Source: DATLMR01 sp035634255
GTDB lineage: Bacteria > Acidobacteriota > Blastocatellia > UBA7656
Length of the DNA stretch: 64,000 nucleotides
Direction: 5' to 3'
Assembly (NCBI GenBank): GCA_035634255.1
Contig: DASQDI010000010.1
Coordinates: 20,609 to 84,608, forward strand
The notes under the pieces were generated by a model. That model was not told the origin of the DNA. It ran no database searches and was given only the letters and a program-made list of their open reading frames with translations. How positions within the stretch are numbered: the first letter of the stretch is position 1; every line of letters starts with the position of its first letter. Made by a program: the position numbers and the translations under genes. Below are positions 8,960 to 17,364 of this stretch, piece after piece.

Positions 8960-10555
8960 ATGGAACAAGGACTGCTCGGCATCATCCTGCACGCGCACCT
9001 CCCTTTCGTGCGCCACCCCGAATACCCGGAATTTCTGGAAGAAGAGTGGCTCTATGAAGCCATCAGCGAGACCTACATCCCCCTGCTCCACATATTCGAG
9101 GGGCTCGCGGCCGACGGCGTGCCGACCCGCGTGACGCTCGGGCTGACCCCGCCCCTGTGCGAGATGCTCTCGGACCCTCTGCTGCAAGAGCGGTACGTAC
9201 GGCACGTCTCGCGGCTCGTCGAACTGTCGGAGAAAGAGATCGCGCGCACGAGCAGGCACCGGGCGATGAACGAGACGGCGCGCATGTATTTCGCGCACTT
9301 CTCGGCCGCGCTCGACATCTTCGAGAACCGCTACAGACGGAACCTGCTCGCGGGATTCCGCGCCCTTCAGGACGCGGGCGTCATAGACATAATCACCTGC
9401 GGGGCGACGCATGGGTTCCTGCCTCTGATCACGAGGCCCGAGGCGCGGCGCGCCCAGATCGAGGTCGGGCGGCGGAATTATATTAAGCACTTCGCGCGGG
9501 AGCCGCGCGGCATCTGGCTCCCGGAGTGCGCCTACACCTCGGGCATCGACGAGCTGCTCAGAGACGCCGGGATCAGGTTCTTCATAGTGGACGCGCACGC
9601 CGTCATGTTCGGCCGCCCGCAGCCGCGCCGCGGCATCTACGCGCCCACCATCACCCCGTCGGGCGTGGCCGCTTTCGCGCGCGACGTGGAGACGAGCGAG
9701 CAGGTCTGGAGTTCGGAGATCGGATACCCCGGAGACCCCGACTACCGGGAGTTCTACCGCGACCTGGGCTTCGACGCCGACTACGAATATATAAAGCCGT
9801 TCCTGCACAGCGACGGCGTGCGGCGCAACCTCGGCATCAAGTACTACCGCGTGACCGGCAAGGTCGACCTGGGGCTCAAGCAGCCTTACGTGCCCTCGTG
9901 GGCGGCGAGCAAGGCGGAGAGCCACGCGGCCCACTTCCTGCTCAACCGGCAGGCGCAGGCGCGCAACCTCAACCCGGTGATCGACCGCAAGCCGATGATC
10001 GTCTCGCCTTACGACGCGGAGTTGTACGGCCACTGGTGGTTCGAAGGGCCGCAGTTTTTGAACCACCTGATCCGCAAGGCCCACTACACCCAGTCGGAGA
10101 TCAGGCTGGCCACGCCCCTCGATTACCTCCGCGAGTTTCCCGACAACCAGCCGCAGGACATAGCGACTTCGTCCTGGGGCGCGGAGGGCTACTACCGCGT
10201 CTGGATCAACGGAGAGACCGAGTGGATGTACATGCACCAGCACGTGGCCGAGGACCGGATGATAGAGCTGGCGCGAAGGTACCCGAACTCCGAAGGGGTG
10301 AAGCGCCGCGCGCTCAATCAGGCCGCGCGCGAGTTGCTGCTGGCGGAGAGTTCCGACTGGGCCTTCATCATAACGACGGCCACGTCGGTCCAGTACGCGA
10401 AGAAGCGGTTCCGCGATCACATACACAGGTTCACGAAGCTGTACGAGATGATCACGAGCAACGAGATAGACGAGGCGTGGCTCGCGGAGGTGGAGTCGCG
10501 CGACACGATCTTTCAGGAGATCGACTACTCGGCGGCCTACGGCCCGAAACCGTAA
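8960..10555 (+). CDS. GH57 1,4-alpha-glucan branching enzyme
   Basis: A 531-residue family 57 glycoside hydrolase. The catalytic nucleophile should be Glu189 in GIWLPECAY and the acid/base Asp352 in SPYDAELYGHWWFEGP; these positions closely match the two catalytic residues of characterised archaeal GH57 branching enzymes. The N-terminal HAHLPFVRHPE and the central EIGYPGDPDYREFYRDLGFD also fit the branching-enzyme subgroup, and a DUF1957-type helical C-terminal part is present. It forms alpha-1,6 branches in glycogen-like glucans. Its neighbour is a DUF4912 protein, a common partner. Branching rather than amylase activity is inferred from the motifs. Confidence 0.88.
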   Translation: MEQGLLGIILHAHLPFVRHPEYPEFLEEEWLYEAISETYIPLLHIFEGLAADGVPTRVTLGLTPPLCEMLSDPLLQERYVRHVSRLVELSEKEIARTSRHRAMNETARMYFAHFSAALDIFENRYRRNLLAGFRALQDAGVIDIITCGATHGFLPLITRPEARRAQIEVGRRNYIKHFAREPRGIWLPECAYTSGIDELLRDAGIRFFIVDAHAVMFGRPQPRRGIYAPTITPSGVAAFARDVETSEQVWSSEIGYPGDPDYREFYRDLGFDADYEYIKPFLHSDGVRRNLGIKYYRVTGKVDLGLKQPYVPSWAASKAESHAAHFLLNRQAQARNLNPVIDRKPMIVSPYDAELYGHWWFEGPQFLNHLIRKAHYTQSEIRLATPLDYLREFPDNQPQDIATSSWGAEGYYRVWINGETEWMYMHQHVAEDRMIELARRYPNSEGVKRRALNQAARELLLAESSDWAFIITTATSVQYAKKRFRDHIHRFTKLYEMITSNEIDEAWLAEVESRDTIFQEIDYSAAYGPKP

Positions 10556-10878
10556 TTTTTTTGCAATGATTATTCCGGGTTTTTTATTGTATATTGACGC
10601 GGTATTGATTCTGACGAATCGATTCGGAAGACTAAGGAGGGGGAAGTGGACGCTCCCCTTCAGTCTTTCCCTTAACGGGCCCCATAAAAACTCCCGACTT
10701 AAATAATATTAATTCCTGATCCGGCCGGCAAAACTGCGGCCTTCCTCGCGCAAAGGCATCTCAATCCCGCATCCCTTCGAAGTCAGATCTTGTAGACTGG
10801 TAGGCCATAATGCGTGAGAGGCGGGAGTTTTACTCCCGCCTCTCACTTGGCAAATCAGTCAAATACTCATCCGAATAA
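10556..10878. other. Intergenic region between convergent genes
   Basis: No coding potential is seen. It contains T-rich stretches just after the GH57 stop, an imperfect stem between about 10630 and 10665 (AAGACT pairing with AGTCTT), and the long hairpin listed separately. Confidence 0.6.
10814..10846. terminator. 14-bp perfect hairpin between convergent genes
   Basis: Arms at 10814-10827 (GTGAGAGGCGGGAG) and 10833-10846 are exact inverted repeats round a TTTTA loop. It lies between the GH57 gene and the reverse-strand sigma operon and could stop transcription from both sides, though there is no clear U-tract. Confidence 0.55.
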
Positions 10879-11529
10879 TCACCGCGACGGAGGGGGCGGC
10901 GGCGTTTCCTTATCGGTTGGGGGAGGAGCGTCTTCAGACTTCTTCAGGGCTTCGGGCTTCTCGCCCTCGTCGTCTTCGTCCGCGCCGCTCTGACCGTCGC
11001 CCGCGGCCCGGTCCCCTTTAAGAGAGATGCCCATTATTTTAGGATCGTCGATGAACTTCGCGAGCTTATCGGGGCTGAACTTGAACTGAACGACGAAGGC
11101 CTCGCGCTGCTGAAGGGAGAGGGCCAGAATCTTCACGTCCTTGCCTTCCTGCGTGACGTAAACGTAGCTCCACTGCCCTCTCGCCCTGGCGTTGTACTGG
11201 AACAGGGGCTTCCAGACCGGGTTGACCGTGTTGCGGATGTAAGTGTGAAACTCCATCGTGCCTGGTTTCGGGTGATCCTCGTACCGGAGGTCGCTGAGCA
11301 TCGCCACCTTGAAATTCTTGACCCCGGCGGGCCTTATCACCTTGACCGCGAATCTGGCGAAGTTGACCAGCCCGAACGTGCTCTTCCCCCTGGCCCCGTA
11401 GTTCGACTTCAGGTGCTTGACGACCGAGCTGAAGCTGCGGTCGCCGGCCGAGGCGGCCGAGGGGGCGAGCGATAACAGAGCCGTCACGATCAGGAAGCGG
11501 GCAAAGAGTCTCTTTCGGGTAGGCATCAC
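10879..11529 (-). CDS. Secreted protein of unknown function, sigma-operon member
   Basis: A 216-residue protein with a signal peptide (MMPTRKRLFARFLIVTALLSLAPSAASAG), a globular part of about 145 residues containing a conserved-looking stretch (GVKNFKVAMLSDLRYEDHP) and an acidic/proline-rich tail ending PPPPPSR. I recognise no family. It is the last gene of the ECF sigma/anti-sigma/DUF4252 cluster, three bases after the DUF4252 gene, so it is likely a paired effector exported with that protein. The tail suggests a flexible, possibly surface-exposed end. Confidence 0.7.
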   Translation of the reverse strand: MMPTRKRLFARFLIVTALLSLAPSAASAGDRSFSSVVKHLKSNYGARGKSTFGLVNFARFAVKVIRPAGVKNFKVAMLSDLRYEDHPKPGTMEFHTYIRNTVNPVWKPLFQYNARARGQWSYVYVTQEGKDVKILALSLQQREAFVVQFKFSPDKLAKFIDDPKIMGISLKGDRAAGDGQSGADEDDEGEKPEALKKSEDAPPPTDKETPPPPPSR

Positions 11530-11532
11530 TTC

Positions 11533-12144
11533 TCACTCCTTGGGCGGTTTCGTGGTCTGCTCCTGCTCGGGGTTCGGCTCGCGCCCATTCTGGATGAGGT
11601 CGAGCGACGGGATGCCGAACTTGCCCTCAAGCTGGCTGAGCTTTTCGAGGTCAATGGGGCCGACTATGTTGACGACCGTGAATGCCTTCGATTCGGTGGC
11701 GAGCACGGCGAGCCCGCGTATGATCGCGCCCTCGCTCATCAGGAAGACGTCGACGTTGATCTTCCTGTCGCGCTTCTTGCTGCGGACCCCCACGATCCGC
11801 GACCAGCCCGGCGTGTTGACCTGCGAGCGGATGGACTCGGCGTCAGCGTCGGAGTACTCGCCCTCGTTCTCGAAGACGAACCGCCTCACGTAGATGCCCT
11901 TCAGGTTGGAGATCACTTCTTTGGCCTTGGCCTGATCTGGCATCTTGTCGTTCAGGAATTTCGCGGCCAGTTGCAGCAGAGATTCATCGACCGTCACGTC
12001 AATCATCTCGACCGACCTGTCGCCCAGCCTGTCGAGCTGGCTGATCTGAATCTTACCCTGCTGGCCGTAAGCGGGGGCGGCCGCAAGGACGGCGAGCAGA
12101 AACCCGAGCCCCGCCATTCTCGCCGAAAACATGATTAGCTTCAT
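11533..12144 (-). CDS. DUF4252 domain exported protein
   Basis: A 203-residue protein with a signal peptide ending near PAYGQ. Residues 35-175 match DUF4252: LKGIYVRRFVFENEGEYSDAD, then GWSRIVGVRSKKRDRKINVDVF and FTVVNIVGPIDLEKLSQLEG. The family is of unknown function and is often encoded with ECF sigma factors in Bacteroidota and Acidobacteriota. Here it follows the putative anti-sigma factor by 25 bases, so it probably belongs to the envelope response controlled by that sigma factor. Confidence 0.82.
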   Translation of the reverse strand: MKLIMFSARMAGLGFLLAVLAAAPAYGQQGKIQISQLDRLGDRSVEMIDVTVDESLLQLAAKFLNDKMPDQAKAKEVISNLKGIYVRRFVFENEGEYSDADAESIRSQVNTPGWSRIVGVRSKKRDRKINVDVFLMSEGAIIRGLAVLATESKAFTVVNIVGPIDLEKLSQLEGKFGIPSLDLIQNGREPNPEQEQTTKPPKE

Positions 12145-12169
12145 AATTCCTCCAATGTTACCTGTCTCT

Positions 12170-12772
12170 TCATCGGTCTCCTCGTCTGCTCTCTCCCTGC
12201 ACGATTCTCTGCGCCTCGTTGAGCGTGGAACTCGCTATTTGAAGGGCAAGCATAACCTTCTCTTTCGCGGCCCTGCCTTCCGCAAGGGCCTTTTCGTCTA
12301 CCGGCTCTCTCCCCGCCCGCCCATTCGAGCGCGCGATACTCCGAGCACTGATATTTCGGGCATTACTCCGAGCGCCCGGCCTGTGCGTCGCGACCGCCTT
12401 CGCCGGGTCGGCGGGGCGCGGGGCGACCGGGGCGACCGCCGTCCCCTCCGCGGGCTTCGCGCCCGCGGTTGCGCCTTCCGAAGGCGGAGCGGTCAGGGCC
12501 GTCACCGTCTGCTCGCTCGCGGCGGGGGCCGCGGGCCGGGAATATTGCCCGGCCACGAGCGCCACGAACAGGCAGGCGGCGAACCCGGCCGCGGCGAATC
12601 GGAGCCTCGGCACCTGGGCCAGTTCGAGGATCGACCGCCACAGGCTCCTCTTCGAGGCGGGCGGCGCGACTGCCTGCCGCGCCTCTATCTGCTGCATGAC
12701 GCGCGAGGCGAAATCGGGCGAGGGCTCTTTGCGCCCGTAGATCAATTTAAGCTCATCATCAAGGCGGCTCAT
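12170..12772 (-). CDS. Putative anti-sigma factor, single membrane helix
   Basis: A 200-residue protein with a short cytoplasmic segment (MSRLDDELKLIYGRKEPSPDFASRVMQQIEAR shape, about 60 residues), one membrane helix (FAAAGFAACLFVALVAGQYS, about 60-80) and a low-complexity Ala/Pro-rich external part. It has no HxxxCxxC zinc motif. Its ATG overlaps the sigma factor stop (ATGA), so translation is coupled. Position and topology support an anti-sigma role; sequence similarity alone does not prove it. Confidence 0.68.
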   Translation of the reverse strand: MSRLDDELKLIYGRKEPSPDFASRVMQQIEARQAVAPPASKRSLWRSILELAQVPRLRFAAAGFAACLFVALVAGQYSRPAAPAASEQTVTALTAPPSEGATAGAKPAEGTAVAPVAPRPADPAKAVATHRPGARSNARNISARSIARSNGRAGREPVDEKALAEGRAAKEKVMLALQIASSTLNEAQRIVQGESRRGDR

Positions 12773-13323
12773 ACTTGTGCTTCTCCAAGACAGCGGGTCA
12801 GCTTATCGCGAAGGATCGCGAGCGAACGCCGCAAGTGGCTCTTAACCGTGTTGACCGGCATGTCCAATACCTCGGCGATCTCCGCCGGTTCGAGGTCTTC
12901 CTGGTAGCGGAGCAAGACCACCATCCGCGCTTTCTCGGGCAGGGTGGTCACCATGCGCTCCAGAGTTTGCGAAAGCATCGGGTCGGCGGGAGGCGAGAAC
13001 GAAGCGGGCTCCGGCACGTCGTCCAGGCTCACCTGGGGCCTGACCTTCTGCCTCCGCGACTGGTCGATGCATCGGTGGCTCGTGACCTTTCGCAGCCAGA
13101 ACGTGAGGTGAGCGGGGGACTTGATCGAAGCCAGGTTCTGGTGAAGGTGGAAGAAGACTTCCTGGGCCAGTTCTTCCGCGACGCCCCTGTCGCGCAGGAA
13201 GTGGTAAGCCATGCTGAAGACCATCGACTGGTGCTCGCGCACTATCTCCGCGAAGGCGAGGTGGTCGCCCCCCGCAGATCGTGTTATCCACTCCTCCGCC
13301 TGCTCTATGCTCGCTTTTTCCAA
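12769..13323 (-). CDS. ECF-type RNA polymerase sigma factor
   Basis: Sigma region 2 is seen in FAEIVREHQSMVFSMAYHFL and AEELAQEVFFHLHQNLASI; region 4 is LPEKARMVVLLRYQEDLEPAEIAEVLDMPVNTVKSHLRRSL. I prefer a TTG start at 13323 (protein opens LEKASIEQAEEW), with GAGAAGGGG about 9 bases upstream; the frame continues to an ATG at 13386, which would add 21 residues unlike the family. It heads an operon with an overlapping anti-sigma gene, a DUF4252 gene and an unknown secreted gene, all probably responding to an envelope signal. Confidence 0.9.
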   Translation of the reverse strand: MEKASIEQAEEWITRSAGGDHLAFAEIVREHQSMVFSMAYHFLRDRGVAEELAQEVFFHLHQNLASIKSPAHLTFWLRKVTSHRCIDQSRRQKVRPQVSLDDVPEPASFSPPADPMLSQTLERMVTTLPEKARMVVLLRYQEDLEPAEIAEVLDMPVNTVKSHLRRSLAILRDKLTRCLGEAQV

Positions 13324-13724
13324 TCTACAAGGCCCCTTCTCACCCCACCAATCATAAGTACGCAGGGAACTCCCGCGCGAGTGCATTTATTTTGCGCGGC
13401 CCGGACTCCACGCGCCCGAGGCCGGCAAAACCGGTTTTTTCGAGAAATAACGGACTGAGTTCGACAGGTAGCGTCGAATGATACAGCGGGCGGGGGGCCG
13501 GGGCAACCTGTTTCATGCGGGGCCGCGTAGGCGCGGGGGAGTCGGTCGAGCAGGGGAGTAAGAGGCGCGCGGGGTGCTGCATCCAGGGAATGCCGCGGAA
13601 TGAGCGACCCGGTTATCCTTTTATTGCGGCTCACCCCGCCCGCGCGCCTTCCACTCCCCTGCCCTGACCGAAGAAGGGTCTCAGCAACTTTAAAGAACGG
13701 TCCGAAGCGGTCTCGCCCCGAAGC
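13324..13724. other. Intergenic region upstream of the sigma operon
   Basis: GC-rich and without a credible gene. It should hold the promoter of the reverse-strand sigma operon. A short CCGG-CAAAA-CCGG stem followed by six T's (about 13421-13440) is visible on the + strand, but no + strand gene runs into it. Confidence 0.5.
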
Positions 13725-14339
13725 TTAACGGCCCGAGCGAGCGCGCCTCCTCCAGCCGAGTATCCCGGCCAGAGAGACGACCGCGCCGAGGCTCGCGACC
13801 ACCAGAGAGCCCCCAGGCATGTAAGAGCCCGAGGCCGCGCCCGTGCGCTCGACGGCTTGGGGGGCGGAGGATTTGAGGGCTGTCTCTATCTCCGTCGTCG
13901 TCAGCTTCCGGTGCACCACGCGCACGGCGGGCCACTTCTCTTTCTCCGAGGCGGCGGCCTTCGCGATGCCGTTCGGCCCCAACCTGACCAGAGCGCTGCT
14001 CGTCATACCCCGGTACGTGCCCGAGATCGCGAGCGCCCACGTCCCTTCCGAAGGCCACTGCCGCTTTATCGCGTAAACGCCCGTCGATGTCGGGGTGAGC
14101 TGCACAGGCTGAGACTGGCGCTTCCCGTTCACCACCCCTTCGGCGGTAGCCTCAAGGTTCGCGTCCGCCGGCACCTGACAGCCGTACGTGCGGACGACCA
14201 GCACCGCGTCTTTCAATTCGGGGTCGCCGGCGGCCGGGCTCTCGACGGCGAGTTGAAACCCTCCGGCGAACGCCAGCGGCACCGAAAGCGCCGACAGTAT
14301 CACCATCCAGTAAAGATTCTTTATGGCCTTAGCAAACAT
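13725..14339 (-). CDS. Exported protein with C-terminal membrane anchor, unknown function
   Basis: About 204 residues: a signal peptide (LYWMVILSALSVPLAFAGG), an immunoglobulin-like extracytoplasmic part containing VLVVRTYGCQVPADANLEA and WPSEGTWALAISGTYRG, and a C-terminal segment of hydrophobic residues followed by RRRARSGR, which resembles an exosortase-type or tail-anchor sorting signal. The domain loosely recalls YtkA/CopC-like proteins but I cannot assign it. The ATG at 14339 has AAGGAG 6-7 bases upstream; a start at 14360 is less likely. It follows the haem-binding gene by 23 bases, so the two are probably co-transcribed and act together outside the membrane. Confidence 0.72.
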   Translation of the reverse strand: MFAKAIKNLYWMVILSALSVPLAFAGGFQLAVESPAAGDPELKDAVLVVRTYGCQVPADANLEATAEGVVNGKRQSQPVQLTPTSTGVYAIKRQWPSEGTWALAISGTYRGMTSSALVRLGPNGIAKAAASEKEKWPAVRVVHRKLTTTEIETALKSSAPQAVERTGAASGSYMPGGSLVVASLGAVVSLAGILGWRRRARSGR

Positions 14340-14362
14340 GTGAAATCTCCTTTCAACCAAAT

Positions 14363-14863
14363 TTAATTGTTAGACGGGCGGCCTTCTCTTTTTCTTCCGT
14401 TGTCGGCGAGCAGCCGCTCGCGCTCCCGAGACGCCCATTCGCAGATCGTGGCCTTGTCCTGCTCGGAGAGCCGCGCCTCGGAATGCATGAGCGTGTAGGA
14501 CTCCATCGGCATCCAGCCGAGCCTGACCCATTCGCAGATGTTTTCGAGCAGCTCGACCCTTTCGGCCGGTCGGTACTCGGCCCATGTGGAAAAATTCAGG
14601 TGGCTGCGCCCGTGGTTGACGTGATCGATCACGAACCACGACACGGGGGCGACGTTGCTGTACCAGGGCCACTCGGTCCGGTTGGAGTGGCAATCGGCGC
14701 ACGCGCGCTTGAGCAGGGCCGCGACTTCGGGGTCCATTTCGGAGTGGGCTTCCAGAGCGACCGCTTCATTGACCTGAGGGTTGACCTTCGCGGGCCTCAC
14801 AAGCTGGGCGAGCATGAACAGAGCCATGACCGTGAAGGCCGCCCACTTAAATATTTTGAGCAT
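14363..14863 (-). CDS. Haem-binding domain (cytochrome c-like) protein
   Basis: A 166-residue protein with one N-terminal membrane anchor (FKWAAFTVMALFMLAQLV) and the haem-binding motif CADCHSNRTEWPWYSNVAPVSW, characteristic of the small Haem_bd family in Bacteroidota and Acidobacteriota. Later conserved residues include HGRSHLNFSTW and WMPMESYTLMHSEARLS. The haem site should face the periplasm. ATG at 14863 is chosen because it directly precedes the anchor; a TTG at 14902 would add 13 residues. Co-transcribed with the exported protein that follows. Confidence 0.85.
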   Translation of the reverse strand: MLKIFKWAAFTVMALFMLAQLVRPAKVNPQVNEAVALEAHSEMDPEVAALLKRACADCHSNRTEWPWYSNVAPVSWFVIDHVNHGRSHLNFSTWAEYRPAERVELLENICEWVRLGWMPMESYTLMHSEARLSEQDKATICEWASRERERLLADNGRKREGRPSNN

Positions 14864-15007
14864 ACTAATGCCTCGCCGGAGAGTCGGTTCAACAGAGGGC
14901 AAAACCCGCGCGCCGCTTTCGAAATTCGAAGATCAAAAGCACAACTTAGACGCGGCGGCCCCGCGTTTTCTTCCGCCCCTCTTCTGCTTTTAGTTCGGAA
15001 TCGAGAT

Positions 15008-16141
15008 TTATTTTGTGAAGGGGTAGTCGAGGTAGTCGAGCGACCATTCGTCCGCGATCTTCAGGCTCTCGGAGTATCTCTTCGCGGGGTTGAAGAATAA
15101 CGCGCCGAGCGTGCCGCGCTCGAAGCCGAAATCGAGCGCGAAAGGAGAGATGCCCCGGTCCCGGCCCAGAGGGCCGCTGACGCGGTCCCCGTCGTAATAG
15201 CGCGGCACTTCTTCAATAGAAACAAGCTCGTCGCGGTAGCCGTATGAGCCGTCGAGTAATTTGCCGTCGCCGGTGAGAAGCCCGCCCCTGAGCAGGGGCC
15301 AGAGCTTCAACGTGATCGAGTCGAGCTGATAAGCGGCTTCGCCCGAAGTCGCCATCGCGGGCTCTTCGACCTGCTCTCCCGCGCGCGCGGGCCTGAACAA
15401 CATCCCGCTCCCTTGCCTGAAGCGGTGCGCGCCGTCTTCCGCGACAATCACTCCGCTGTCTCCGTCCGACGCGCCATAAATGCCGTGGCCTTCCGCCTCT
15501 ACGAATACCGCCGCGTGCCGCCCGTTTATCACAATAAAGTCGCCCGCGACTCGCACCGACCCATCCGTAATGCCGGAATCCGCGCGGGCGTAGACGCGGC
15601 TCTTGTAATGCGCCTGAGTCCAGAGCAGGACCGGTAGGCCGTCGCTTTTTCTGACGACCACCTGCAAGTTCTCCCCGTCGTTTTCGTGCGTGTCGTTCAT
15701 CCAGACGGTGAAGGGGTTCCAGTCTCGCGGGTGAAAGAGGTGGTAAGAGATGAAGTAGTGAGTCGGGGTTTCGAGCGCCGCGTAATAGACCGTCGGCTTG
15801 AGCCGGTACGTGTCGAAGTTCTCCCAGTTATTGTTGCCTCTCAGGTCCCCGTCGAAATCTATGTTCGAGATGATGTCCTGCCGAGCGCCCCTCGGGTTGC
15901 TCGCGTGATAGATGAAGGGGGCGTACTCCGCGGCTATGGCCCGCAGTCCGTCTTCGACGGGAGGCGCGCCCCGGTTCTCAAGGTCCGGCGCGCGGGGGGA
16001 CGAGAGCTTATCGAGGTTCGACAGGAGAAGCACGATTAAGATCGCGCAGGCAGGGTAGAGTAAGACAGGGATCAGTGGCCGGTGGCCGGTGGCCAGGATT
16101 CGGGTTAAGGAAGCGATCCTGTAAAGAGGGCCTCGAATCAT
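15008..16141 (-). CDS. Membrane-anchored protein of unknown function; N-terminus encoded by a dispersed repeat
   Basis: About 377 residues. A hydrophobic segment (LLYPACAILIVLLLS, around residues 22-40) is followed by a large extracytoplasmic domain with FIYHASNPRGARQDI, VYYAALETPTHYFISYHLFH and NDTHENDGENLQVVV. I do not recognise the family. The ATG at 16141 lies inside repeat copy D, so the first 20 or so residues (MIRGPLYRIASLTRILATGH) are repeat-derived. The frame also stays open to a GTG at 16201, whose bases overlap the stop of the anti-sigma gene as GTGA, which would add 20 repeat-encoded residues. Third gene of the sigma/FecR-like cluster. Confidence 0.62.
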   Translation of the reverse strand: MIRGPLYRIASLTRILATGHRPLIPVLLYPACAILIVLLLSNLDKLSSPRAPDLENRGAPPVEDGLRAIAAEYAPFIYHASNPRGARQDIISNIDFDGDLRGNNNWENFDTYRLKPTVYYAALETPTHYFISYHLFHPRDWNPFTVWMNDTHENDGENLQVVVRKSDGLPVLLWTQAHYKSRVYARADSGITDGSVRVAGDFIVINGRHAAVFVEAEGHGIYGASDGDSGVIVAEDGAHRFRQGSGMLFRPARAGEQVEEPAMATSGEAAYQLDSITLKLWPLLRGGLLTGDGKLLDGSYGYRDELVSIEEVPRYYDGDRVSGPLGRDRGISPFALDFGFERGTLGALFFNPAKRYSESLKIADEWSLDYLDYPFTK

Positions 16142-16197
16142 GAAAGAACCTGTTTCATCCCTGATTCCTGACCCCTGACTCCCGGCCCCTGCCCCAT
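16068..16197. repeat. Dispersed palindromic element, copy D (within an operon)
   Basis: One arm has repeated GTGGCCGGTGGCC, the other CCTGACCCCTGACTCCCGG. The centre (16115-16138) matches the cores of the copies at 57.6 and 63.6 kb in 19 of 24 positions. It lies directly after the anti-sigma stop and contains the probable start of the next gene. Confidence 0.75.
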
Positions 16198-17364
16198 TCA
16201 CTTCTCCCACACGCCGCGCCACGCTTTCTTCCAGACCGGCACGTCTTCGCGGAACCAGTAGAGCTCCATATCATCCCTCCACTGATCGAGCATATTTTTA
16301 TCGAGGCGGATTATGCCTTCACGCGTCACGGTGTCGGGCGCGGGCGAGAGCGCGATCATCCGGTCGTAGACCTCTCCCCTCTCCTGCTCGCCCACCCGCG
16401 CGAGCAGGTGCCAGAGCGTGAGGGTGTCGAACCGGCGGGATTCCGAGAGGACGACCCTGAGCGCTTCGGCCCCCCCGCCCTCGAAGTCGAGCCGGGAGAG
16501 GGCCGCCTTCAAGGCGTCCGACGCATCCTCGAAGTAGGGCGTGCCCGGCTCGACGCCGGGCCGAGTCTCGCAGGCCGCGCCCGCCGGGACCATCGACTCG
16601 CGCCCCTTCGACTCCATCGCCACGAGGCCCATGGTCACGTGCAGGAAGCTCGCGCCCGTGTCATCGACCGCGAGCGTGTAGGCGCAGCCGTAATCGATGG
16701 CGGTCGCCGACGGAGTGTCGACGAAGAAGAGGCGCGGCGGGGCGTAGATCATAGCGTGCATGGTCCCGCGCTCAAGCTCAAGGCGGTGCTCGGTCAACCG
16801 GGTCTCGACGAGCCGTATGCGTGTGTTCGGCTCGACTTCGACCTGCCCGATGTTGGAGACGCTGATCTGCGCGCGCGACGAGCCGTCCGTTTCGAGCCAG
16901 TCGCCGACCCCAAGGCTCCCCGTCTCGCGTATCGGGTTCGACTCGATGACGGGCTGGCCCGCGAGGCTGACCACTTCCCACGAGGACGCGGTCGCGCGAA
17001 AGTAATACCACGCGGCGGCGCTCGCGAGCCCGACGATCAGGATTGTGGTCGCGAGCGCCGCGCGGCTGCGGGCGAATGCCGATAGGTAGCCCGAGAGCGG
17101 GCCGGCGAATGACGGCCTGTCGGGCCGCGCGCCCTCCGCCTGCCGGTCGAGCAGGGCCTCTATCTCGCCCCACATCCCTTCGGGGGCGGCGGCGGGGGGG
17201 AGTTGCCGGGCGAACTGAATGCCGAGCTTTATATCGTCGCACTCGGCCCGGCACCGCTCGCAGTTCATCAAGTGCTCCGAGACGCGGCGCGACTCTTCCG
17301 GCGGCAGCTCCCGGTGACAGTAGGCGGAAAGCCTGTTTGATACGTGCCTGTTGAACATCTTCAA
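16198..17364 (-). CDS. Anti-sigma factor with zinc finger and FecR-like domain
   Basis: A 388-residue protein. The cytoplasmic N-terminus has a zinc-finger anti-sigma motif HLMNCERCRAEC (His-x3-Cys-x2-Cys), one membrane helix (AALATTILIVGLASAAAWYYF, about 107-127) and a FecR-like beta-rich external domain (SLGVGDWLETDGSSRAQIS, then GQVEVEPNTRIRLVE). The last 120 residues form a helical extension. It should hold the upstream ECF sigma factor until an external cue arrives. Its ATG overlaps the sigma stop by four bases (ATGA), so translation is coupled. Confidence 0.87.
   Translation of the reverse strand: MKMFNRHVSNRLSAYCHRELPPEESRRVSEHLMNCERCRAECDDIKLGIQFARQLPPAAAPEGMWGEIEALLDRQAEGARPDRPSFAGPLSGYLSAFARSRAALATTILIVGLASAAAWYYFRATASSWEVVSLAGQPVIESNPIRETGSLGVGDWLETDGSSRAQISVSNIGQVEVEPNTRIRLVETRLTEHRLELERGTMHAMIYAPPRLFFVDTPSATAIDYGCAYTLAVDDTGASFLHVTMGLVAMESKGRESMVPAGAACETRPGVEPGTPYFEDASDALKAALSRLDFEGGGAEALRVVLSESRRFDTLTLWHLLARVGEQERGEVYDRMIALSPAPDTVTREGIIRLDKNMLDQWRDDMELYWFREDVPVWKKAWRGVWEK

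Noticed and set aside
13281..13481. Small + strand frame upstream of the sigma operon
   Set aside because: It overlaps the sigma gene start and its sequence has no conserved pattern.
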